DNA of 64,000 nucleotides, taken from Lithospermum erythrorhizon (taxonomy: Eukaryota > Streptophyta > Magnoliopsida > Boraginales > Boraginaceae). Position 1 is the stretch's first letter, and each line of letters begins with the position of its first letter. The stretch spans positions 1 through 64,000 of the forward strand of contig JADFUC010002388.1 of the NCBI GenBank assembly GCA_019722365.1, read 5' to 3'. A model generated the notes under the pieces. That model searched no databases and was not told the origin of the DNA. It worked only from the letters and a program-made list of their open reading frames with translations. Below are positions 13,165 through 23,911 of this stretch, piece by piece. Both the position numbers and the translations under genes were made by a program.

Positions 13165-15409
13165 TGGTGACTACGAGTCCATTACACCCCTTGTTTAGTA
13201 TTGGCTTAAGCATTGATTTACTATCTAACATGTATTGGCCCAAGTGATTTAATTCATAGGTATGTTGAAAGGTGCTTCATCGGGCCTTAAAGTTATTGAT
13301 ATCAAACAAGCACAATATCAAAGGCATTGAAGACAATAGAAATGTCATGAGCTTCAAGGTGATTTTGCAATGCCAAAATATGAGTATGGTGAGATAGAAG
13401 AAGAATCAGCATACAAAGCTTCAAAGTGAAGATAATAGATGAAGAAGAAGATGGATTTCAATCTGGTCATAGAAAAGGACCAAGAAGAAAAGTTCACGAA
13501 GAATCAAGATAGGAGAGGCGACTCTTGGATTTTAAGCCGAAGATTAGGTAAAAGTTATGGCTTGAATCTTACTTTACTTTCCTTCCTTGATCTTGATTGA
13601 AGTTCTTATTTAGGAGATATTTTTCAAATCATTTGTGACAAAAAGAATTTAACCATTTCAATGTTTTTAAGATATTTGTCAAAAGAAAATATTTTGAAAA
13701 TATTAATGTGTATAAAACTAGGGTTTAATTCATTTTATTAAAGGGTTTAGAAAGGAAAGCTTTCCAACGCTTTTGTCGTCTAAATCGGAGCTATAGCGAA
13801 GGCGAAATACGATTTTAAGTTTAGCAGCGCTTCCTTCGAAACCAATCGAGACCGGTCTCGATGATCTGGCGTTTTTCTTTGTTTTCTCTGTTTAGACCCC
13901 CATCGAGACCTAGGCTCTCGATGAGGTCTCGATAGATGTCAAAAACCTTACGTTTTTGTCGTTTTAACTCCATTTTCGCCTTTAAATGCCAAATCTTTTA
14001 AACTCTTTAATTTTTCCAAACAATTCATCAATTTTATACTCATTTCTCATCTTTAAAACACCAAATCTGTCAAACACATGAGCTTTAATTGTGATTTATC
14101 CAAGAGAGTGAGTTTTGGTTTGTGCTAAACTTTGAAATGAGAAATGGGAAACTAAGAGTATTCAAGGTGTTTGATAAAATGCTCAAATGGGAAGTTCAAA
14201 GAGCCCAGTCTTGCTCTACTCAACAAGAGTTGAACAAGCTTGTCTATATCTACTCAATGTAAGGAGTTATAAATTGTGCAAAATTGTAATCTATTGTAGC
14301 TCATTGAGGGCATTTAGATTAGGATAAAACAAGCAATCTACATTACATAAAGAGATGTCCCATTAAGTTAGGATTTGTTCTTCATACTAGAGGCTTGAGG
14401 GTCCGAGGTGTTGTGAGGCTTACTCAAGCTAGGAATCGAGTAGATTGCCATAGTGTTGAGGCTAGTGCTCAAGCAATAGGACATAGAGTGCTCGAGGTAG
14501 AGGAGTTGCATCTCCGACTTGATTGGGTTGAAATCCTGGGTTGAGGCTTGGGTTCCTAACGAGGAGTTAGGAGTTGAAATCCTTAGGGTGATTCCTTGGG
14601 TTCTTAGTGGTGTATTAACGAGAAGTTATGAGCTAAGAGTTGTAAGTTGGTTTGGGCTTCACCAACATTTGAAGAAGCGCCATCTAGTGGATTCTAGTGA
14701 AAGCCTAAGGTGAGGAGCCTTGGGTCGGGGATGTAGATTAGCGAACCTCGTGAAAACACCGTGTCGAGTTTGCATCTTCTTTCCCTACTCTTTACTTTAT
14801 TGCACATATTATATATATGCTAGAATTGCTAGGATTCGATTATATGCTAGTTTATACGCTTATTGAATATGTCGGCATATAATTGAATTATTGTGTTAAA
14901 TTGATATGTCAAGTTTAATCGAGCTAAAATAGAATATCCTATGTTGATCTTAATTCAATATTCATGATTAGGATAGTTTGATTTGATCAATGAACTTAAT
15001 TGTTATATTCCGCACCGATCAAATCATAATTAAACTTGCTAACAAGAATATCTTAAACTCACTAGTATATCTATGTATTGAATTGTGGTATGTTTAATGG
15101 GTGCTAGGATTGATCAATAGCCATGAATGGACTTAATCGTATTATGCATGTAGCTTAATGTTAATATTGATCAAAATGAGTTTTGGATACTGTGCACATA
15201 ATGATTGCTAGATCATTTTATTGTTTCATCTTTTATCTAGCATTCATTTGAGGATGTTAATACTACTTTAGCCTATTCCGCATTTGTTTACAAATTGCTA
15301 AAATCGTATTGCGGTGAAAACTGAATTAAAGTTTGTATAAATTCGGCAGTCCAAACGACCTCTTAGTCATATTCACCCTCCCTCACAGGACGTCCATATA
15401 GGCCTAACA
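13165..15409 (+). repeat. 3' LTR, apparently full length
   Basis: It starts near 13165 just after the polypurine tract and ends with TAACA at 15405-15409, matching the end of the 5' copy. The length is about 2.2 kb. The first 0.8 kb has no counterpart upstream of 7527. It contains two GAGACC/GTCTCGATGA-type phrases near 13850-13935. An open frame at 14519-14713 is accidental. The left edge is less certain than the right, because an alternative purine run lies 160 bp earlier. Confidence 0.7.
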
Positions 15410-15928
15410 TTTATAATTTCTCTAATTTTTATCTAAACTAATATTGAAGCACATATGAATATAAAACATTCGAACATGCAAAAAAATCATGTTGTAATTT
15501 TTAAGTCGTACAATACATGTGTTGATTATATATCCATTAAAACAAAATATATGACAAAATATATTTTTATAATATAATACATCCATACAATTTCGATTTG
15601 AATCGATGTAGTGAAATACAATAATGTATTTATGTATTATTGTATTTACTTCATTGTAATTACAACTCATTAAAATTCTTGAAAGTTACATTAGTCTCAT
15701 TATTTCACCATTTGAGTGTTACATATCATTTGCTCCTATAAATAACAATTATTTTATGAGTATTACATAATAACAACTTTTATTACATAATACCATGTGT
15801 ATCTTTTATTCATTTGAGGTTTACATGTTTGAATATTTATGAAATTTATATAAATTTGGCTCCTCGAGTCAAATATTGTTACGGTGGCGAGTAGAAGCAC
15901 CCAAAAGCTTGATGATATTTCGTCTAAT
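15410..15928. other. AT-rich spacer, no gene seen
   Basis: This holds no supported gene. The 20-mer attgaagcacatatgaatat at 15443-15462 also occurs exactly at 7376-7395, left of the LARD-like element. Both flanks of that element may therefore descend from the same pre-insertion sequence or the same AT-rich repeat family. Confidence 0.5.
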
Positions 15929-16328
15929 CTAACTGTAATACCCGACCCAAAAATGTGTGATTGTGATATGATTTGATTGGTACTACTCATACCACCAAGA
16001 TGCATCTTCTTTTCGAGACTCATATACGGACCCAAAAATGTGATTGTGATATGATTTGATTGGTATTCTTCATTTACTTGAAGATCGTCTTAACTTTCCT
16101 AAGTTAAATCCTATAAGAACTCCAATGTTAAGCGTGCTTGACACAGGGTAATTCTAGGATGAGTAGCCTCTTGAGGAAATTTTTCGGTGAGCATGTGAGT
16201 GAGGACAAAAAGCGTCTTTGGAAAGACTACAAGTGATGGTGGTTTGTGAGGCCGGTTCGTCGAATCTAATAGCGTCTTAGGCTTGGGTGTGCGGGGCGGG
16301 CGTGCTCACCTTGGTGAGCGTTACTAAC
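15929..16328. repeat. 5 bp target-site duplication CTAAC around the solo LTR
   Basis: CTAAC occurs at 15929-15933 immediately before TGTAATA and again at 16324-16328 immediately after GAGCGTTA. Five base pairs is the usual target duplication length for LTR retrotransposons. This supports both boundaries of the solo LTR. Confidence 0.65.
15934..16323 (+). mobile_element. Solo LTR with 5S rRNA-like segment (Cassandra-type TRIM)
   Basis: A 390 bp unit begins TGTAATACCCGACCC and is flanked by the 5 bp direct repeat CTAAC (15929-15933 and 16324-16328). Inside, 16115-16176 resembles the internal promoter part of plant 5S rRNA: agaactcc, then gttaagcgtgcttg, then ctaggatga(g)tagcctc. LTRs of about this size with an embedded 5S sequence are the mark of Cassandra terminal-repeat retrotransposons in miniature. 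There is no second LTR, PBS or PPT nearby, so this is a solo LTR left by recombination. Near its start, a segment of about 38 bp (15944-15984) recurs at 16028-16066. The expected terminal CA is missing before the right target repeat. Confidence 0.65.
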
Positions 16329-17744
16329 TCTTGTTATATATTTCCAACCATTATCATTTTTAGGTAATTTCTCAAATATTATTTTTATTCTTTGGATTAG
16401 TTTTTTTATTAGTTTTTGATCAAATTATATTATCAATTAGTTATTGTTCTATTAGGAATTTTAGAATCAAAATATTGATCATAGTATGATGAATCTATAT
16501 TTGATTGATTTTGTTATACTAAGATTTAACATTGATGTTGTATTATGATTAATACCAACAAGTTGAATACAAATATAAATAATACATCTTTTCAAATTAA
16601 TTAAAATAATATTATATATAACTTAACTATGTATAAGTGATCAAGTTAAATAATATTCTTTACCAATCATAAATGGATGTTAAAATTATTATGAGAAATT
16701 CTCTATTCATTTGTTAATATCTTTAGGTCTTTATTATATAACATGATAGATGTAAATATAGATATAATATGAAAAATGTTTTACTTATTTGTTACCAGCA
16801 TTTTATCTTCTTTATAAAACATGATAGTAGTAAATGTATCGACGTTTATAATTATTTAATAATAACTATTGAATGAAAAAATCGTCCTTTAAAAATATAT
16901 AACAATTGTCAACTATTTTTATTTTTTTAATGTCATCTAACACCAATGATAAATGGTACACTACTATTATTATTATATAATTAAATCTAATAAAATTGTC
17001 TTCTTGCATAGTTACATTATACAAATAGAGAAGTTGCAAAATTCTAGATGGTATGCATGTATGAAGTAAAAATTTAGACTATATTCGACTTTAGCGATAG
17101 TTATAAATTTCTACGATTTTGCATATACTCAATATATATATATAAATGTTAAAATTCCTAATATCTTATTTTTTGCAATAAATTTATGACAATGATTGCT
17201 TTTACATTAAATCATATTTACTCTTTGACAATGAAATATCAACTAATTATGTTCAAGATTATTCAAACATTAAATTTTTCATCATTAGAAACAAGTTCAA
17301 TTGGTTGTTGAGACCTCTTCGTAGTAGTGTAATATTTGGAATGGTTTGTAAATTATTTTTTGACATCGATAAAGTTCAGTTTATTTAAAAAATATATGGA
17401 TTATTTTATTAGAAAAATAAATAATAATAAATCTCAATATATGGTGGAAGCATTTAAAAATGATATATATAAGGTAAAGTACTTAAATATTACAAATAAT
17501 AAAAGTAAGACTAAAAAAATAAAGTGAATAAATAATGATAAACATGATAGTGTTAAAATTTTGAAATAAATTAAAGAGAATATGAAACTCTAAATTTATA
17601 TTATTTGAAATTCATTATTTTATATTTAATGGACGTCAATCTATTGAGTTAATCTTTTTCTTAGTACTTGAAGTATTCAATGAAAAATAAATTATTGTAA
17701 AAATCTTCTAATATCTACTAGTTCTTTTGAAATGTGTAAATAAT
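16329..17744. other. AT-rich intergenic stretch, no gene seen
   Basis: Very AT-rich DNA with short poly(A), poly(T) and TA runs. The 63-codon open frame at 17336-17527 is lysine- and asparagine-rich and is best explained by base composition. I see no terminal repeats or known domains. Confidence 0.5.
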
Positions 17745-17918
17745 ATTGTTGATAGGGTAACTAGTTGGAGAAGGATTCCTAGAACAAAGGTGAATTGAAT
17801 GATTAGTGTAGATTGGGGTTTTCCAGGTTGTATTTTTGACAATTAGGAAGGAATGGGAGTATGCCCCATGATGATGTATTCATGTTTTATGAAATAAAAA
17901 TTTACTTTCCAAAAAAAA
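17745..17918 (+). mobile_element. Possible 3' end of a non-LTR retrotransposon (LINE), very short
   Basis: A moderately GC-balanced segment sits in AT-rich surroundings and ends gaaataaaaatttactttcc followed directly by a run of ten A. That ending resembles the 3' end and tail of plant L1-type LINEs or LINE-mobilised copies. No reverse transcriptase sequence and no clear target duplication were found, so a processed transcript fragment is equally possible. Confidence 0.35.
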
Positions 17919-18703
17919 AAGTTAGACCATATCTACATTCAAGGTCTGAAGCTCAACTACTATAATTTAGTCTTACCTTGAGAGATTTACTTAGTACATA
18001 GTCTGAAGGGAAATGGAGGGTTGTAGGTCAAAGAAACAAACAAAGTGACATGATGGTGCCACCACCATAAAGCAAATATCCAAACTTTTTTGTGGGACAC
18101 TGCAAACACCTGTTAAGGATCTTAGTTTTGATAAAGGGGGGAGCAACATAATCTAGTGGGGTTGAGAAGACAACTGAAGCAAATTAGTTATCAATAGGCC
18201 AATGATCTCCTTGTACTGTAATTTTCCCTTTTACATTTGAGATGCTCTTTCAAGATATAGGTTGCTGAAAAATTACCTTCTGGACAAGATAACTATGTAA
18301 ACAACTTGAACTTCACTTCATGTAAACATACATCTGATATTCTTTTTTTATAATCTCAAAGTGCCAAGAAATATAAGAAAATCTGGCATCTTAGAGGTCC
18401 TGGTAAAATAATAGTAGGAAGATCAACTTAAATCTCCAGAAACAAGAGTACAGAAGTATTTGCATAACAATATTCACACTTGAGTAGTTGAGTATATGAT
18501 AAAGCTTCAAGGCTTTAATATTGCCTCTCTGCAAAAACTAATGAACACATCACACATAAAAATATGCAACCACCTTCAATGGTTAATTAGACTTACACAT
18601 GTGACTTAAAAAGAACTAATAGCCCTAGGCTTGAGAATAGCTTCTTGACTCAAGTTAGCATCCTCGTTCGTGTTTCGTCTCGTGGTGTCTTCTTTCTGCA
18701 GTC
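17919..18703. other. 3' flank of the kinase gene
   Basis: No separate gene is seen. The part nearest 18703 should contain the 3' untranslated region of the minus-strand kinase, whose stop codon is at 18704-18706. The exact cleavage site cannot be read from sequence alone. Confidence 0.4.
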
Positions 18704-21169
18704 TCAAGTTGTAAATAATTGACTCCCAAGAGTAACTATTGTAGTACCTTCGCCTACAACTGTAGTTCGCATGATTTCTTTTTCAAGTATCTCATCAATC
18801 TCTGAAACAACAACCATCATTGTTGGTCTTTCTCGTCCTGGAAAGTGCACACACCTTATTGTCAGCCGTAGCAGATCCTGCATGCCCTCAGTGGTGAAGC
18901 TCCCAACTAACCTATGGTCCACTAGAGTATCTGAATTCAGATGTGTTTCAAGCTGTTTGAACAATAAAAAATCCACTTATTCATATGAAAGCTTGAAAAG
19001 TAGTATAGCCTATATCCGTAACAAGAGTCAAACTTGAGGGACTTCGAAAATGCTAATTGTAACAGAATGCCTAGTGAAGAGAACTGGAAATAAAGAGCAA
19101 GGAATAGAAGATAATATGATCTGAATAACTTTGATCTTATCATTACTTAAGTTTCCTTAAATATTAGACTAAAGGGTTCAATTTATCCTACAAATTCGGT
19201 TCTGCAATTGTCTATAAGTATTTATCTTTTTATCAAAACCGTCATAGTGATCTAGTATCTGCTTTCTGCTTGAAACAGATTCACATTGTTATGTTTCCCC
19301 TCTCTGCATTATTATCGATAGCTAATGCTACATCTTACATTTACTATATAGTTTGCCATATGTGCTTTCTAGGATTATCAGTTAAGTCTATAAGTTTCAA
19401 CTGGAAAGCTCGAAAGAATGATCACCCAGCCAGAATTGCATCATAGGTAAGCATTCGGTTATACATACCCATTGTAGTATGCTTTCATTGGATTCAAAAG
19501 CATCTGCTTGCGGAGCCACTTTTCCAGTTAAAAGCTCCAACAGGAATACCCCGAAGCTGAATACATCGTTTGCTTCACTGAAGATATTCAGATGGCCAGT
19601 CCTGTGAAGTCGAGACAAAACTGGTATAATCAGTACAATATAAATCTTCACCTGGCGACATTTTCTGATGTTTGGCCTTTATCGAAATCAACAACGGCCT
19701 AGTATATGTAGGATAACATTGAGGGACATCGCAGGATTTTCAAGTCTGACAATGTTCCATCATATTGACAATCTAATCATGGATATAATCAATAAAATTA
19801 TTTACTAATCAGTAGTCATGGAATCTTAAGAATGAACATTACTCTGGATCTCTAAAAACATTGACAGAACTGGATTGTGAAGGACCGGCATCTTCAATTT
19901 TCTCAAGCAGTTTTGGAAGTCCTGCATCTGCTACTTTAGCAATGAAGTTCTCATCTACCATAACATTAGCTGTTCTAAAATTTCCATGTAGAATAGGAGG
20001 TTGTTGAGTATGCAAATGGCATAACCCTGCAACAAATCATAAATCATGGTGGTGATTTAACTGAAAAACAAAGACATGACACGATTTGTTGATGAAATTA
20101 TATCTACCATGTCTTTCACTCAGCAATCAGAATATCATCACATGAGGGTAAACCAAATGTACCTCTAGCAGCCCCAATCGCAATAGATAAACGTTGCCTG
20201 AACTCCAGTTTTGAGGTGGATTCTTTTTCAGTTTCTGTTACAAAGAAAAGAAAAAATATTACATCAACTCTAATTACAAAGAAGAAGTCCCATTTAGAAT
20301 CCAAGACTTACCATATAAATGATTGCACATGCTGCCATTGGGTAGGTATTCAGTGACTAACATTTGATATCCACCCTCCTGGCAGTAGCCTAGAAGACTA
20401 ACCACATTCCGGTGTCGGATTCTAGAAAAATATCCAACCTGTAGTGGCTTAGTTCAGACTCAACATCAATAAATGTTATACAGTACATTCCAATGTATCT
20501 ATCTTAAATAGTTTCCATTAACAAGCAAAGAACACCAATATTCTCAGTAAAGATGATCTTTCTTGTCTATACTAATAATTTGATGCAATGTATGAGTTTG
20601 TTTGCTTCAAGTTTCAACTTTATAATAACTGAAATAATTATATCAAGTGAAATAATCAATATCTATTTAGCAAATTATGGATATAAATTATGTTTCTTTG
20701 GTGTACCTCTTCAACAAATTCTTGCTTAGGAGGACCCGAACGCCTCTTGATAGCAACTATAGATCCATCAGAGAGTAACCCTTTGTAAACAAGACCAAAG
20801 CTACCAAATCCAATGAGATTGTTCTCATTGAACTGCTTGGTGGCTTGCTCCAATTCTTCCACTGCAAACTGCCTACAACTGTATGATGCACCCGAGGAAG
20901 ATCTTAATCCACGAGTCCTTAGCTCCACTGAAATACTTGAACAGAAAACTAATGAGTTATTCAATTCTTTCACATTTAACTTCATTAACTATTTTTACTT
21001 AGAATCATGCGTTACCTACTGCTGATGGCTCTGAAGAACCTGTTTCTGAATTCTTATTAGATAACCTTCTGCAGCGTGATATGCAATACCATAGTGATAC
21101 AATGGTTATAATCAGAAATATCAATCCAGCACTAACACCTCCAACTATTGCTACTTTTAAACTTGACAT
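18704..21169 (-). CDS. Membrane-anchored receptor-like kinase without ectodomain, probable pseudokinase
   Basis: I built a 379-residue model from seven exons with consistent GT-AG splicing and phase: 21169-21016, 20927-20707, 20438-20312, 20234-20163, 20026-19843, 19601-19469, 18952-18704. The N-terminus (VAIVGGVSAGLIFLIITIVS, about residues 6-29) is one membrane span followed by a basic CRRLSNK stretch. There is no ectodomain. The kinase domain has a good glycine loop (GFGSFGLV, 91-98), the ATP lysine in VAIK (K112) and FVEEV for helix C. The catalytic loop, however, reads HGNFRTAN (205-212), so the HRD aspartate is asparagine. DFG reads DAG (225-227), keeping the metal-binding Asp, and APE reads DPE. 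The tail ends TLGSQLFTT. Absence of the catalytic Asp predicts weak or no phosphotransfer and a scaffold or allosteric role at the plasma membrane. Family-level homologues are known to me as atypical plant kinases, but I cannot name an orthologue with confidence. Confidence 0.88.
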
Positions 21170-22021
21170 TTTTTCACCCAAATATTTCGCTTAGCGCAAT
21201 GAGCATTGAACCTACTACTGCAGAACGAAAACACGTCAAGAATCGGCTCACCAAACTTCGAATTATGTTGTAGTTTCAAGAACACTCTGAGAAGAATCTT
21301 AGGGGAACAAACAAACAATCAGAGAAGTCAGCAGTCCAGTTCAATAACAAATTTTCTTCAAAAGTGGTCCAATTGCTCACTTTTCCAACTTAATGCACTT
21401 GAAAGTGTCTTTAGTAAACTCAGATCTTCAAAAATGAGAATAGGCTGATCCCAGAGTACAAACTTAGGCAACAGAAACAATAAATCAAGATTTTATCAAT
21501 GCTGCCAATATTATCACTAGACAACTCCATAGCATTATGATGTACCCCACATTGATGTCCATGTCCTAGAACTATATAACTTCTTTTGTCCTCAGTACTC
21601 TATTTTGATACCCTTCTACTTGTGAAATTCTTTCTCCTCAATTAATCCCTCAAGTTAGTTTATGGAATAAATATTTGAGAGTGACCCTTAATAGACATTG
21701 TTGATTCCCATAACAAGCAGAAACACTCCAACTTTTTCACTTTAAACTCCTGCATGCTGAATCTTGATTTCTCAAATGATAATGTGCTTAAAAAATCCAA
21801 TGCTATAAGATGAAAAAGAAATGGTTTAGCAAGAAAATAAGTTGGCGACTGGCAAGTTGTGTTATTCCACACAGCAATAATATCTGTATGGAGACAAAAA
21901 AATGACAAAAGCGCACCTTCTTGCAGATATCTTTGAATTTCCTCTAACCATGAAGCTCAAAATAAATCCCCAAGGATCTTGTTTTATAATGTGAAAGATA
22001 GAAAACCAACACCCATGTGAC
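21170..22021. promoter_or_regulatory. 5' leader and upstream flank of the kinase gene
   Basis: The kinase start codon is at 21169-21167. The sequence just upstream on the minus strand is probably 5' UTR. Open frames here on either strand (21206-21448 and 21660-21908) show no family resemblance and no splice logic. I could not recognise a TATA box or start site confidently. Confidence 0.35.
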
Positions 22022-22023
22022 TC

Positions 22024-22133
22024 AAAAGTAACTTAACGGGCGTCTAAGATGTGCGCAACTCCTTTTGAATCTTCGACTGAAAGTAACTTAATGGGTGCCT
22101 AAAAGATACGCAACTCCTTTTCGACCCGAAAAT
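22024..22133. repeat. Tandem duplication of a ~55 bp unit
   Basis: The unit aaagtaacttaa(c/t)ggg, then (c)tctaa or cctaaaa, then gat, then gcaactccttt occurs twice back to back (22024-22078 and 22079-22133) with a handful of differences. This looks like a small local duplication. No gene is associated. Confidence 0.65.
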
Positions 22134-22599
22134 AAATGAACTGTAATTTTTTTTTGATGTTTTACTAGGATGTAGACAGAACTGAAATAGACTTTAAGGG
22201 GCAGACAACTTAATAGATAATTATTAGAGGGATCAAAAGAAAAGGTAGTTATCACTCAATCAATTCTTGGTCTTTTCATTCTGTTCACTCAATCTACCTT
22301 TTTGCTCTTTATTTGTCACCTGATCTGGATTGAAGATAATAAATTCATGTTGTGTTTGTGTATGTTAATGTGATGAGACTTTACAAAAAACATTGCCAGA
22401 CCAAGTAATGTAGGGAATTTAGTTTGTTTAGCTGGCTGTTTCTTTTTTATTTTTGTCAAACTCGAACCTTAACAATAGTTATTGACTTATTGTTAAAAGA
22501 ATCTGATTGATCCTTGAGCTGTAATGTTCTCTTGTTTTTGTCTTTGTCTTATTTAATTTATATTTTGTAGTTTTGTATAGTTTGTTGAGTTTCTTTCCG

Positions 22600-22727
22600 C
22601 AGGAATGGGCTGGAAAGCAGAAGAGCATTGGGTGAAAATGAGTTGTCATTATTTGCTGGGCTGCCTTGTAGAGAGGCCCTATCCACAGAGAGAGAGAAAG
22701 AAAGAGAAACAAAGTTGGTTTAGAAGC
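22600..22727 (-). other. Hypothetical first exon with signal-peptide-like start
   Basis: On the minus strand an ATG at 22727 opens MASKPTLFLFLSLSLWIGP, which has the look of a secretory signal sequence. The frame runs on to 22479, but past about 22600 it turns lysine- and threonine-rich, so any exon probably ends near 22600. The hydrophobic run is encoded by a GAGAGA-type repeat read in reverse, which can generate LSLSL by chance. I found no further exon and no known family. It could equally be a leader exon of an RNA. Confidence 0.2.
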
Positions 22728-23472
22728 CATGATGTCTTTTAGAATGTTTGTTTGCATCTATTTTTTTCTGTTCTTGAATGTCTGTATCCCACATAAGTGT
22801 TTAGTTTCTTGAAAAAGCACGATCACGGTTTTTACTAAGTTTAAAGTTCATGCAAAATTATAGTTCGTTATTGTCTATGCCTCTGCTCAAACATTTTCTA
22901 CGGTTGATTATTTCAGAAAATGACCCTATTTGGAAATGAGTATATGTAACATTTAATGTTCCATTGTATGTTTAGATAGATTGCATACTTTACAGATTTT
23001 TTTTTTACTTCTTATTAGTCACATGACTATAGGGAATTGATTCCCTAAGACATATAATATATTCTCAGGATTATTACTTGAATGCATAGTTTGATCAAAA
23101 TAATGTGCTGTAGAGTACTGCACGACCCTGGCAGATGAATGGAGAAACATGTGCTGTTGGGACCAGCGAGGCTAATTAGGACAAATGAAAGCAAAAGTTT
23201 CTTGAATCTTCAAATCCAAAGTTGTTTTCTACCTTTGGTCAATAGCTAGGGAGGTTTTTTAGTGGGTGAAAATATGTAAATATATACATGTATCCTGATG
23301 AGGAACAATGGCTCTGTGGGCCATCTGAATAAGAAACTACAACAACTACTTTGTATAGCCAATCTGTGTACTTGGGCTATTTGCACCAGAATTGTTTACT
23401 GGTTTGAGTATATTCTTGATCAAATCTGGTATAATAGTCCATAGAATTCACATTATAGTAAGTACACAAGCA

Positions 23473-23494
23473 CTCTCTCTCTCTCTCTCTCTAA
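23473..23494. repeat. (CT)11 microsatellite
   Basis: Eleven uninterrupted CT units, followed by ctaaaagc. Confidence 0.95.
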
Positions 23495-23774
23495 AAGCTC
23501 AGTTTTATAATATGACAACAAATCAACAATCAAATATTGAATTCACATGTATAGTCAACATGCAAAATGAGCCACTTGCATTCTTGATTTCTTGTTATGA
23601 TGTAGAATTGCATGATTGCCAAAAAGTGAGAGTTGCTGGAGATAGAAGATTCAAGCTAGATTATTGCCATGTTCTGAAATCATGAAAATAAGATGGATTT
23701 TTTAATAAAGAAATATGATTAGTGTTTTATGACGTTTCCAAGTAATGATTAAAAGAGAGTTTAAGGTCATACGG

Positions 23775-23903
23775 TACGGTGGCCAGAGCAATCGAATGGC
23801 GCAGTGGTTAGGAGGCGGCCAGGTGAGCTTGCGAGTCTTTGGGTTCGGTCGTGTAAGAGGGCCGGTGGGTGGGTTGTCTTTTAAAAAAAAAAAAACAAAA
23901 AGC
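23775..23903 (+). mobile_element. tRNA-derived SINE with poly(A) tail and 8 bp target duplication
   Basis: The head contains an RNA polymerase III A box (tggcgcagtggttagg, near 23797-23812) and a B box (gggttcggtc, near 23840-23849), spaced as in tRNA-derived SINEs. It ends in a 13-base A run and a short A-rich tail. The perfect direct repeat TCATACGG flanks the unit at 23767-23774 and 23904-23911, the footprint of LINE-type target-primed insertion. The body is only about 130 bp. Its tRNA-like region differs from a functional tRNA (no acceptor stem closure), so it is not a tRNA gene. Confidence 0.85.
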
Positions 23904-23911
23904 TCATACGG

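Larger units (their letters stand above)
7527..15409 (+). mobile_element. Copia-type LTR element with a non-coding interior (LARD-like) and truncated 5' LTR
   Basis: Two direct copies of LTR sequence (7527-9001 and about 13165-15409) flank a 4.1 kb interior. The primer binding site TGGTATCAGAGC at 9004-9015 matches the 3' end of plant initiator tRNA-Met and lies two bases after the LTR end CTAACA. A polypurine tract (atcaaaggggag near 13151-13162, preceded by tttgtcatc) precedes the second LTR. The interior has no open frame worth calling in either strand and no recognisable gag or pol. It therefore looks like a large non-autonomous derivative whose mobilisation would depend on another copia element. 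The 5' LTR lacks roughly its first 0.8 kb compared with the 3' copy, so the 5' target-site repeat cannot be read. Confidence 0.78.
22134..23766. other. Intergenic stretch, mostly unassigned
   Basis: Apart from the doubtful exon at 22600-22727 and a CT microsatellite, nothing is recognised. A small plus-strand frame whose internal ATG is near 23512 (ending 23685, about 57 residues, containing VRVAGDRRFKLDYCHVL) lacks a known domain. It may be noise or a gene scrap. Confidence 0.35.

Noticed and set aside
21206..21448. Plus-strand 80-codon frame beside the kinase start
   Set aside because: It is antisense to the probable kinase leader, with no domain and no splice signals.
23290..23340. ctgatgag followed by a short hairpin and gaaac, reminiscent of a hammerhead ribozyme core
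   Set aside because: The stem does not directly follow the CUGAUGA core and no flanking stems I and III or cleavage triplet fit.
23797..23870. A functional tRNA gene
   Set aside because: A and B boxes are present, but the acceptor stem and cloverleaf do not close, and a poly(A) tail with target duplication shows a SINE.
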